DNA of 64,000 nucleotides from Pseudomonas indica NBRC 103045 (GTDB taxonomy: Bacteria > Pseudomonadota > Gammaproteobacteria > Pseudomonadales > Pseudomonadaceae), in contig NZ_BDAC01000002.1 in assembly GCF_002091635.1 (NCBI RefSeq), forward strand, positions 310,001 through 374,000. Direction: 5' to 3'. The notes under the pieces are model-generated. The model was not told the origin of the DNA, did no database searches, and worked only from the letters and a program-made list of their open reading frames with translations. The position numbers and the translations under genes were made by a program. This document shows, piece after piece, positions 51,430 to 60,300 of the stretch. How positions within the stretch are numbered: the stretch's first letter is position 1; each line of letters starts with the position of its first letter.

Positions 51430-52777
51430 GCCGAGCCCAGCCCCACTCGCCACGCTGTTGCTGGTGGACGACGAGGAAAACATCCTCAGCAGCCTGCGCC
51501 GCCTGCTGCGCAACCAAGGCTACGAAATCCTCACCGCCACCGGCGGCGAACAGGCGCTCGCCATGCTGGAAGAGCGCCCGGTCGACCTGGTGATTTCCGA
51601 CGCGCGCATGCCGGGCATGGACGGTGCCACCCTGCTGGCCGAAGTGCAGCGGCGCTGGCCGGACTGCATGCGCATCCTGCTCACCGGCTACGCCGATATC
51701 AGCACCACCATCAAGGCGATCAACCAGGGGCAGATCTACCGCTACATCAGCAAGCCCTGGGACGACGATGAACTGCGCATGGTGATCCGCCAGGCCCTGG
51801 CGTTCCACACCTCCGAGCGCGAGCGGCTGCGCCTGGAGAAACTCACCCAGGAGCAGAACCAGCACCTGCAGGAACTCAACGCCACCCTGGAGCAACGGGT
51901 CAAGGCGCGCACCGCCGAGCTGCAGCAGACCGCCGACATGCTCGACCTGGCCTACGAGGAGCTGCGGCGCAGCTACGTGACCGCCACCGAAGTGTTCGCC
52001 AGCCTGATCAACCAGCGCCTGCCGCGGGAGAAGCAGACCAACACCCAGATCATCGCCCTGGTCCGCGCCTACGCCGACCACCACAAGCTCGGCGAGGGCC
52101 TGGCCCGCGACCTGACCATGGCCGCCGCGCTGTACAACATCGGCAAGCTGACCTGGGACGACCAGTTGCTGAGCAAGCCGTCGGATACCCTCTACAAGCA
52201 GGACCGCGAGCGCTACCGGCAGTATCCGGTTCAGGGCGAGAACCTGCTGATGACCCTGGAGCCCCTGCAAGACGCGGCGCGCATCATCCGCCATCACCAG
52301 GAGCGCTGGGACGGCGGAGGCTTTCCCGACCGCCTGAAGGAAGACGCCATCCCCTTCGGCTCCCGGCTGCTCAAGCTGGCGGTGGACTTCATCGAACTGC
52401 AACGCGGCATCATCCTCGAGCGCCGGCCGACCCGCCACGAAGCCCTGCAACTGATCAAGAAATACGCCGGCCGCCTCTACGACCCGGAGCTCTGCGAGCA
52501 CTTCGTCACGCTCTGTATCGAACTGGCGCCGGACATCACCCTCGACGACCCCAGCATCATCAGCCTGGACACCCGCCGTCTCGAGCCGGGCATGGTGCTC
52601 GCGCGCAACCTGCACGCCGAGAACGGCATGCTGCTGCTCAACGAGGGCAAGCAACTGACGCGCATCCTGATCGACAAGCTGATCGCCTTCGAAAGCACCG
52701 AAGGCGCGCGCTACACCCTGTTCGTCCGCAAGCCGGAAGACTTCGACGCCACCGCCCCGCAGGAGACCGCCCCATGA
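51422..52777 (+). CDS. Response regulator with coiled coil and degenerate HD-GYP domain
   Basis: 451 residues. Receiver domain 10-130 has acceptor D60 (LVISDARMPGMDG) and the K-P-W motif YISKPWDDDEL. A coiled coil (about 140-190) leads to an HD-GYP-like domain in which the catalytic His-Asp is replaced by Y238-N239 (ALYNIGKLTWDD) and GYP reads GFP (HHQERWDGGGFPDRL). Normal HD-GYP proteins hydrolyse c-di-GMP; loss of the metal ligands makes that unlikely here, so it may act as a binding or scaffold domain. ATG 51422 overlaps kinase A. Four bases overlap the next gene. Confidence 0.88.
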   Translation: MNEPSPAPLATLLLVDDEENILSSLRRLLRNQGYEILTATGGEQALAMLEERPVDLVISDARMPGMDGATLLAEVQRRWPDCMRILLTGYADISTTIKAINQGQIYRYISKPWDDDELRMVIRQALAFHTSERERLRLEKLTQEQNQHLQELNATLEQRVKARTAELQQTADMLDLAYEELRRSYVTATEVFASLINQRLPREKQTNTQIIALVRAYADHHKLGEGLARDLTMAAALYNIGKLTWDDQLLSKPSDTLYKQDRERYRQYPVQGENLLMTLEPLQDAARIIRHHQERWDGGGFPDRLKEDAIPFGSRLLKLAVDFIELQRGIILERRPTRHEALQLIKKYAGRLYDPELCEHFVTLCIELAPDITLDDPSIISLDTRRLEPGMVLARNLHAENGMLLLNEGKQLTRILIDKLIAFESTEGARYTLFVRKPEDFDATAPQETAP

Positions 52778-53319
52778 TCAAGATCCAACTGGTGGACGAC
52801 GAGCCCCATGTGCTCAGCGCCCTGCAACGGGTGCTGCGGCCGCACCGCTGGGAGGTCCATGCCTTCGATGACGTGCAGGAAGCCCTGGAAGCCCTGACCC
52901 TCCACGACTATGCGGTGATCATCTCCGACTACAAGATGCCGCACCTGGATGGCGTCACCTACCTGCAATTCGCCAAGCAGCGCCAGCCCCACGCCATGCG
53001 CATGGTGCTCAGCGCCCACGGCGACCGCCAGTCGATGATGCAGGCGATCAACCAGGCGGAAATCTACCGCTTCCTCTCCAAGCCCTGGGAGGACTACGAG
53101 ATCGAGACGGCGATCAAGGCCGCCATCGACCTCTACCAGCTGCGCCACGAGAACCAGCGGCTGTTGGAGCAAGTGCGCCGACAGAAAGACACCCTACAGC
53201 GCCAGCAGGACGAACTGCTGCGCCTCGAGCGGGAGAATCCGGGGCTGACCCGGGTCCTGCGCGATACCGACGGCGCCGTGCTGATCGATGAACTGGACGA
53301 CCCGAGCGACCATGGCTGA
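52774..53319 (+). CDS. Response regulator, receiver plus coiled coil
   Basis: 181 residues. Receiver domain 1-120 with acceptor D52 (VIISDYKMPHLDG) and FLSKPWEDYEIE, the same K-P-W subtype as the receivers at 51422 and 55119. The tail (LLEQVRRQKDTLQRQQDELL) is a coiled coil with no DNA-binding or enzyme domain, suggesting an output by protein contact. ATGA overlap with the previous gene and eight-base overlap with the GTPase gene imply tight coupling. Confidence 0.92.
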   Translation: MIKIQLVDDEPHVLSALQRVLRPHRWEVHAFDDVQEALEALTLHDYAVIISDYKMPHLDGVTYLQFAKQRQPHAMRMVLSAHGDRQSMMQAINQAEIYRFLSKPWEDYEIETAIKAAIDLYQLRHENQRLLEQVRRQKDTLQRQQDELLRLERENPGLTRVLRDTDGAVLIDELDDPSDHG

Positions 53320-53980
53320 ATACCTCGACAGTGAGCGCAAGCTGAACCTCAAGGTGGTCTATTACGGGCCGGCGCTGAGCGGCAAGACCACCAACCTGAT
53401 GCAGCTGCATACGCTGCTCAACCCCCAGCGCAAGGGCGAGCTGATGGTGCTCGAGACCCGCGACGACCGCACGCTGTTCTTCGACATGCTGCCAATCGGC
53501 CTGCGCAGCCAGGAGGGCCTCGACCTGCGCCTGAAGCTCTACACCGTGCCCGGCCAGGTGCAGCACGACAGCACGCGCAAGGCCGTGCTGTCACGGGCCG
53601 ACGGGGTGATCTTCGTCGCCGACTCGCAGCTCTCGCAGCAGGACAACAACGCCACCGCCTTCGACAACCTCGCCGACAACCTGCAGAAGCTCGGCATGGA
53701 CATCGAGAGCCTGCCGCTGGTGGTGCAGTTCAACAAACGCGACCTGCCGGACGCCATCGACGAGGCCACCCTCCAGGCGCGCTGGGCGCAGACGCCGTGG
53801 AGCCCGCTGTCCCTGGCCAGCGCCCTCAACGGCGAGGGCGTGGTGGAGAGCTTCCGTCAGTTGCTGCGACGGCTTTACCCGGTGCTCGACCGCGAGTACC
53901 AACTGGCCGGCCGGCATGGCATCGACGCCGAGGCGTTCGTTCGCCAACTGAGCGCGGCCCACGAGGCGCCCCATGCGTAG
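53312..53980 (+). CDS. MglA-like small Ras-family GTPase
   Basis: 222 residues. P-loop GPALSGKTTNLMQLHTLL (19-36) and LETRDDRTLFFDMLPIGL, LYTVPGQVQHDSTRKAVL (76-93) and GVIFVADSQ match the MglA family; TVPGQ in place of DTAGQ is its hallmark. NKRD (141-144) gives guanine specificity. In Myxococcus and Thermus, MglA sets the polarity of motility and pilus machinery, switched by the MglB GAP. No MglB gene is seen in the window; a neighbour might replace it. The start ATG lies within the preceding regulator gene. Confidence 0.93.
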   Translation: MAEYLDSERKLNLKVVYYGPALSGKTTNLMQLHTLLNPQRKGELMVLETRDDRTLFFDMLPIGLRSQEGLDLRLKLYTVPGQVQHDSTRKAVLSRADGVIFVADSQLSQQDNNATAFDNLADNLQKLGMDIESLPLVVQFNKRDLPDAIDEATLQARWAQTPWSPLSLASALNGEGVVESFRQLLRRLYPVLDREYQLAGRHGIDAEAFVRQLSAAHEAPHA

Positions 53981-55109
53981 TTTCGAAGACGACCCACGCC
54001 TGGCCGACCTGCTTTCGGCCGACCAGCAGGCCCGCTTGGGCCAGTTGATCGGCGCCCTCGGCGGCGGCCGCGTCAGCCTCGAGGAACAACACCAGGCAGG
54101 CGCCGAGCCGCTGGAATTCAACCTGGAGACCATCGGCTGGCTGCAGGGCGAACTGCCTGCCGAACGCCTGGACGCCGCCGCCCGATTGGTCGAATTCGTC
54201 CTGCTGTTCGTCGCCAAGTACCGGCTGGCGGCCAACCTGCACAACGACACCACCGAGGCCAGCTTCGCCGAACTGCAACGCCAGCACGCTGCCCTGCAAG
54301 CCTCGGAGGCGCGCTACAAGGCGCTCTCCGAGCAGTTACAGGAGCGCGTCGAGGACCAGGTCAAGGTCATCGAACAGGCCCAGCAGCAGCTCTACGAAAC
54401 CGCCCGTCTGCGCGCCGTCGGCCAGCTCGCCGCCGGGGTCGCCCACGAGATCAACAATCCCATCGGCTTCATCACCAGCAACCTGCGGGTGGCCGGCGAC
54501 TACCTCGACGAGCTGGCGGAAAAGGTCCCCGGCGGGCACTCGGCCAGCCTGCTGCTCGACGACTTCCGCGCCCTGCTGCGCGAATCGCTCAGCGGCACCC
54601 AGCGCATCGCGCGGATCGTCGCCGACCTCAAGACCTTCTCCAACATCGACCAGGCGGACTTCATCCCCTGCGATCTCAATGCCCTGCTCACCACCAGTTG
54701 CCACCTGCTGCAAGCGGAAAGCCAGCAGGCGATCGACGTCCGCCTCGACCTCGCCCCGCTGCCCAAGCTGGCCGGCTATCCGGCCAAGCTGTCCCAGGCC
54801 TTCTTCAACGTGCTGGACAACGCGGCCAAGGCCATCGACGCCGAGGGCGTCATCCGGGTCGGCAGCCGGCTGGCCGAGGACGTGATCGAAGTGATCATCG
54901 AGGACAACGGCACGGGCATCCCGCCGGATGTCCAGGAGCGCATCTTCGACCCCTTCTTCACCACCCGCGCGGTCGGCTCCGGCACCGGCCTGGGACTGAG
55001 CGTGGCGCGGGACATCATGCGTGCCCACCGGGGCGAAATCCTGCTCGACAGCCAGGTCGGCGCCGGCACCCGGGTCACCTTGCGCTTCACCTGCCCGAAC
55101 ACGCCCTGA
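53973..55109 (+). CDS. Soluble histidine kinase (kinase B of the cluster)
   Basis: 378 residues without membrane helices. An unrecognised N-terminal helical domain (1-95, [20 protein letters not shown]) precedes a coiled coil (95-145), the H-box with H158 ([20 protein letters not shown]) and an intact ATPase domain ([39 protein letters not shown]). The N-terminal part is the probable sensor or docking module. It overlaps the GTPase gene by eight bases, and the receiver-ATPase fusion starts nine bases after it. The latter is a natural phosphotransfer partner. Confidence 0.93.
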   Translation: MRSFEDDPRLADLLSADQQARLGQLIGALGGGRVSLEEQHQAGAEPLEFNLETIGWLQGELPAERLDAAARLVEFVLLFVAKYRLAANLHNDTTEASFAELQRQHAALQASEARYKALSEQLQERVEDQVKVIEQAQQQLYETARLRAVGQLAAGVAHEINNPIGFITSNLRVAGDYLDELAEKVPGGHSASLLLDDFRALLRESLSGTQRIARIVADLKTFSNIDQADFIPCDLNALLTTSCHLLQAESQQAIDVRLDLAPLPKLAGYPAKLSQAFFNVLDNAAKAIDAEGVIRVGSRLAEDVIEVIIEDNGTGIPPDVQERIFDPFFTTRAVGSGTGLGLSVARDIMRAHRGEILLDSQVGAGTRVTLRFTCPNTP

Positions 55110-55118
55110 GGAGCGGAA

Positions 55119-57359
55119 ATGGCCAAGCGTTACGCTTCCCTGTTCGTCAGCGACAGCCCCGACGAGAAACCCGTCGAAACCCCGGCGGCGCCCTACAAGC
55201 TGCTGCTGGTGGACGACGAGCCCGGCATCCTCGCCGCCCTGCGCCGTGTCTTCCAGCGCGAGAACTACGAGCTGCACTTCGCCCGCAACGCCAGCGAAGC
55301 GTTGAAAATCCTCGAAGCCAAGCCGGTAGAGCTGATCATCAGCGACTTCATGATGCCGGGCATGAACGGCTCGGAGCTGCTCAGCCAGGTGCGCGAACGC
55401 TGGCCGGACACCATCCGCATCATGCTCACCGGCCACGCCAACACCGATGCGGTACTGGGCTCGATCAAGGACGGCGCGGTCTACCGCTTCATCCTCAAGC
55501 CGTGGAACGACGATGACCTGCGCCTGACCATCGCCCTGGCCCTGGAGCAGTACGAGCTGATGCAGCGCAACCGCGCCCTGGAACAGGAGAACAAGAAGCA
55601 GCACCGCGACCTGGAAACCCTGGCCAAGCTCAGCGTCACCAACCGCAGCCAACTGGCCATCCTGCTGCACAAGAAGGGCCTGCTCAACGCCCAGCAGATC
55701 CAGCAGCTGCACAAGGAAATGCAGACCCACAAGACCTCGGTGCTGCGCCAGCTGATGCAGCACGACTGGGTGTCGCCGCAGAAAATCTACCAACTGCTGC
55801 GCGAAGACATGATGTTCGAGGAGATCGACCTGCGCGAATTCCAGGTCGACCCGCCGCTGCTGGCGCTGATTCCCCAGGCCGTGTGCACGCGCCAACTGGT
55901 GCTGCCGCTGCGGGTGGTGGGCAAGCGCCTGCGCCTGGCCATGGCCGACCCGATGGACATGGGCCTGATCGAAGAACTCGGCTTCATGTCCGGCTACAGC
56001 ATCCACCCGCTGCTCTGCGAAGTCGGGCAGATGCAGGACAAGCTCAAGGAACTCTTCGGCGAAAGTGGGCCGCAACTGGACGACCTCGCTACCGTGGTCG
56101 GCAGCAGCGACCCTTACGAAGGCATCGAGATCGTCCTCGACGACGACGAAGCGCCGGAAAGCCTGGAACAACTGCTCGGCAGCTCCGAAGAGCCGCCGGC
56201 GATCCGCCTGGTCAACGCGATCATCCTCGAGGCCCTGCGCCTGGGCGCCAGCGACATCCATATCCATCCGCGCACGAAGAACGTCAGCGTGCGCTACCGC
56301 ATCGACGGCGTACTGCAGGATAAGATCCAGATCCCCAGCAACCTGCTGATGTCGGTGGTCTCGCGGATCAAGGTGATGGCCGAGTTGGACATCACCGAAC
56401 GGCGCCGCCCGCAGGACGGCCGCATCACGGTGAAGACGCCGATGCGCATCGTCGACCTGCGCATCTCCACCCTGCCCACCATCAACGGCGAAAAGATCGT
56501 CATGCGCGTGCTGGAACGCCAGTCGGCGGCGCAATCGCTGGAAGACCTGGGCCTGTCGCCGCACAACCTGCGCCGGCTGCTCTACGTGGTCAGCAAGCCG
56601 CAGGGCATCATCCTCGCCACCGGCCCCACCGGCAGCGGCAAGACCACCACCCTCTACGCCCTGCTGCAGCACGAGGCCTCCTCGGAAAAGAACTACGTCA
56701 CCATCGAGGACCCGGTGGAATTCCACGTCGATCTCGCCGGCCAGGTGCCGGTGCGCGAACGCATCGGCCTGAGCTTCGCCAGCATCCTGCGCGCCATCCT
56801 GCGCCAGGACCCGGACGTGATCTTGCTCGGCGAAATCCGCGACGAGGAGACCGCCGACGTCGCCTTCCATGCCGCGCTGACCGGCCACCTGGTGTTCTCC
56901 ACCCTGCATACCAACTCGGCGGCGGCCACCGTCGCCCGCCTGCTCGACCTGGGCCTGAAACCCTACGTGCTGGCCTCGGCCCTGGAAGCGATCATCGCCC
57001 AGCGCCTGGTGCGGCGCATCTGCCGCCACTGCCGGGAAGAAATCCCGCCGCCGGTGGCCTTGCTGGAACGCCTGGGGCCGAACTTCCTCGCACCGGACCT
57101 GCGCTTCTACCGCGGCCGCGGCTGTAACCAGTGCCACCAGGGCTACAAGGGGCGCATCGGCATCCACGAGGTGCTGACCATGAACGACACGCTGCGCGAC
57201 GCCATCACCCGTGGCGCCAGCGCCACCCAGTTGCAGGCCATCGCCCGCGAGCAAGGCATGACCACCCTCCTCGACGACGCCCACGACAAGCTCCAGCAGG
57301 GCCTGATCACCGCCGAGGAAGTCCTGCGCCTGCTCGGCCCCCAGGACCTCCAAGGCTGA
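55119..57359 (+). CDS. Receiver-domain fusion to a GspE/PilB-type secretion ATPase
   Basis: 746 residues. An N-terminal receiver (26-140; acceptor D76 in [24 protein letters not shown]) is joined by a coiled coil to a MshEN-like domain (about 172-315) and a full type II secretion/type IV pilus ATPase. That ATPase has [10 protein letters not shown] (502-511), [13 protein letters not shown] (Walker B and Asp box), STLHTNSAA (His box) and a zinc-type cysteine quartet (635, 638, 669, 672). The Arg of the RLG c-di-GMP motif seems missing ([11 protein letters not shown]). Such motors drive pilus extension or secretion; direct control by phosphorylation is implied here. Three bases separate its stop from the next gene. 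Confidence 0.93.
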   Translation: MAKRYASLFVSDSPDEKPVETPAAPYKLLLVDDEPGILAALRRVFQRENYELHFARNASEALKILEAKPVELIISDFMMPGMNGSELLSQVRERWPDTIRIMLTGHANTDAVLGSIKDGAVYRFILKPWNDDDLRLTIALALEQYELMQRNRALEQENKKQHRDLETLAKLSVTNRSQLAILLHKKGLLNAQQIQQLHKEMQTHKTSVLRQLMQHDWVSPQKIYQLLREDMMFEEIDLREFQVDPPLLALIPQAVCTRQLVLPLRVVGKRLRLAMADPMDMGLIEELGFMSGYSIHPLLCEVGQMQDKLKELFGESGPQLDDLATVVGSSDPYEGIEIVLDDDEAPESLEQLLGSSEEPPAIRLVNAIILEALRLGASDIHIHPRTKNVSVRYRIDGVLQDKIQIPSNLLMSVVSRIKVMAELDITERRRPQDGRITVKTPMRIVDLRISTLPTINGEKIVMRVLERQSAAQSLEDLGLSPHNLRRLLYVVSKPQGIILATGPTGSGKTTTLYALLQHEASSEKNYVTIEDPVEFHVDLAGQVPVRERIGLSFASILRAILRQDPDVILLGEIRDEETADVAFHAALTGHLVFSTLHTNSAAATVARLLDLGLKPYVLASALEAIIAQRLVRRICRHCREEIPPPVALLERLGPNFLAPDLRFYRGRGCNQCHQGYKGRIGIHEVLTMNDTLRDAITRGASATQLQAIAREQGMTTLLDDAHDKLQQGLITAEEVLRLLGPQDLQG

Positions 57360-57362
57360 TCG

Positions 57363-60300
57363 ATGAAAGCACGCCACCTGATCATCCAGGCCTACCTGCA
57401 CTGCCTCGCCTTCGCCCTGATCGCCATGGGCGTGGTCAGCCTGCTCGGCTACCTGCAGATTGAGCATCCGACCCGCCATTCCACCGTTCTGCTACCGGAC
57501 AGCGCCCTGGTGTCGCTGCTGCTGGGGCTGGTCCTGCTCACCACCGCACGCGCCCTGCGCCCGCTGAGCCTGATCCTGGCCACGCCGCTGCTGGCGCTGG
57601 CGCTCTATTCCCTGGTGCACAACTATGTCGCCGGCAGCGCCGACAACGGGACCTCGCTGGTCACCGGCTTCCTGCGCGTGCGCAGCGCGCTGGCGGTGTC
57701 CACGCTGGCCCTCACCTTGGCCATGCTGTGCAGCAGCGGCGGCGCGTTCGGCAAGCTGTTCTGCCGCGGCATCGGGCTGGTCATCGTCCTCGTCGGCCTG
57801 CTCTCGCAACTGGCGATCTGGCTGCCGGGGCTGGAGATGGCCCGCCTCGGCTTCAAGCCCGGCACCACCAGCGTGGCCAACCTGTTCTCGATCCTGCTCG
57901 GCATCGCCGCGCTGCTGCTGACCGAGTTGCCCGCCCAGCGGGAGCGCCTGCTGGACCGGCCGAGCCTGGTGGTCGGCATCATCGGCGCCCTGCTGACCTG
58001 CCTGAGCTGGTACATGCTGAGCCTGCAGAGCATCGACTCGCTGACCCGTCAGAGCGACCTGCTGCTGTCCAAGGCCCGGCTGGGGATCGAACGCAGCCTG
58101 GACGCCCGCCTGTCATTGATCCAGCGGCTGGTGGAGCGTTGGCAGGTGGTTGGTGCGATCCCCGCCGAACGTCTCTGGGAGCAGGAGGCCGACAGCTACC
58201 TGCGCGACTTCTCCAGCATCCGCCTGATTGGCATGCTCGACGGCCGGCTCGAACCCCGCCTCATGCGCATGCGCAATGCCTCGGCCCGGCATTGGCTCGA
58301 GCATTTCCTGGAGGACCCGGAGCACCGCGACTGGCTGATCGAGTCCCAGCGTGGCTCGAAGCCGGACATGAGCCATGTCGAGCTGATCGAAGGCTCACCC
58401 TCGGCGATGATCATCATGCCCCTGCACCTGCCCGCCGGCGACGGCGTGGTGATCGCCGGACTGGACATCCCCGACCTGCTGGCCAACATCCTCGGCGGTG
58501 ACCAGAGTGGCTTCGTCATCCGCGTCTACGAGGAGGACAAGCTGGTCATCGACACCCGTGCCGACCGCCCGCAGCGCTTTTCCGTGGAGGTGGGCGAGCT
58601 GGACATCCAGCTCGAACACGGTACGACCTGGCGCCTGGTCAGCTTCCTCGGCGACCCGCAGCAACAAGCCTCCATGGCCTTCCTGCCGACCCTGGTGATG
58701 CTCTTCGGGCTCGGTTTCACCTTCTTCCTGGTGGTCAGCCAGCGCCTGGTCCGCCTCACCGTCGAACGCAACGACCGCCTGCGCCAGACCAACCAGGAGC
58801 TGGAAGACAGCCTGCAGCGCCAGGCCAGCCTGCAGGCGCTGAACCAGCGCATCATGGCGTTCTCCATGGACGTACTCTGCTCGATGGACGAACAGGGCCG
58901 CTTCACCCAGCTCAGTCCCTCCAGCGCGACGGTATTCGGCTACCTGCCGGAGGAGCTGATCGGCCACGCCTATCTGGACTGCATCGTGCCCGAGGAACGC
59001 GAGCGGACCCAGGCCGAAGTCCGCGCCATCATCAATGGCAGCAGCAACCAGCCGATTCGCAACCGCTTCTGCCGCAAGGACGGCAGCATCGTCCATGTGC
59101 TCTGGTCGGCCGACTGGTCGGCGAACGACCGCACCCTGTTCGCCGTCGCCCATGACATCACCCGCCTGGTGCAGAACGAAGCCTACGCCGAGGACCAGCG
59201 CGACATCCTCAGCATGATTTCCACCAACCAGGGCCTGGCCGATATCCTCCAGGCCGTCTGCCAGATGGCCGAATCCCAGGACGCCGGCGCGCTCTGCGTG
59301 CTGCAACTGATGGACAGGGAACAGCGCACCCTGCACCTGGGCGCGGCGCCCAGCCTGCCCGAAGCGTTCCGGCGTACGCACGAGAGCCTGCCCAACGATC
59401 CCGACGACAACCCCTTCAGCAGCGCCGTGCAGAGCCGCCAACTGACCATCGTCGAGGACTTCGCCCACGAGTCGCGCTGGCGGGAACAGCGCAGCCGACT
59501 CCAGGAGCACGGCCTGCACGCCTGCTGGGTGATCCCGCTGCTGTCCTACCACGGCGAGGTGCTCGGCACCTTTTCCCTCTATCACCGCCCGCCCCGCGCG
59601 CCGGACTCGGAGCAGCTCCAGTTGATGGCCACTGCGGCCCAGCTCGCCGCCATCGCCATCGAGCGGGAGCGCGACCAGATACGCCTGCAGGAGAGCGAGG
59701 AACGCTACCGCTCGTTGTTCACCTTCAACCCGGACCCGGTGTTCTCCTTCGACCTCAACGGCAATTTCGAGAGCATGAACCAGGCCGGTTGCCAACTCAC
59801 CGGCTACCGGGAGGAAAACCTCATCGGACGGAACTTCTCCATGCTGGTCCTGGCCGAGGAAATGCCCCGGGTCAGCAACCACTTCCAAGCCGCGCGCAGC
59901 GGCGAGGCGCAACGCTACGAAGTGAAATGCCGCACCGAGAGCGGTGAGCTGCTGGAGCTGTACGTCACCAACCTGCCGATGGTGGTCAAGGACCGCATTG
60001 TCGGCGTCTACGGCATCGCCAAGGACATCGGCGAGCGCAACCGGATGAACCGTGCCCTGCGCGAGGCGCTGATGCACTCCGAGCGCCAGGCCGAACTGTT
60101 GCGCGGCCTGAGCCAGACCGCGGTACACATGAGCGGCATCCTCGATATCCAGGCCCTGCTCGATTATCTGGCCGAGCAGATGCGCCTGCTGATCGGCGCT
60201 CACCTTGCGGTCATCCATCTGGAAGAAGATGCGGGCGCACGAACCCAGCAGACCAGTGCCACCTCGCTCTCCGAAAAATACGCCGCCTGGACGGGTACCC

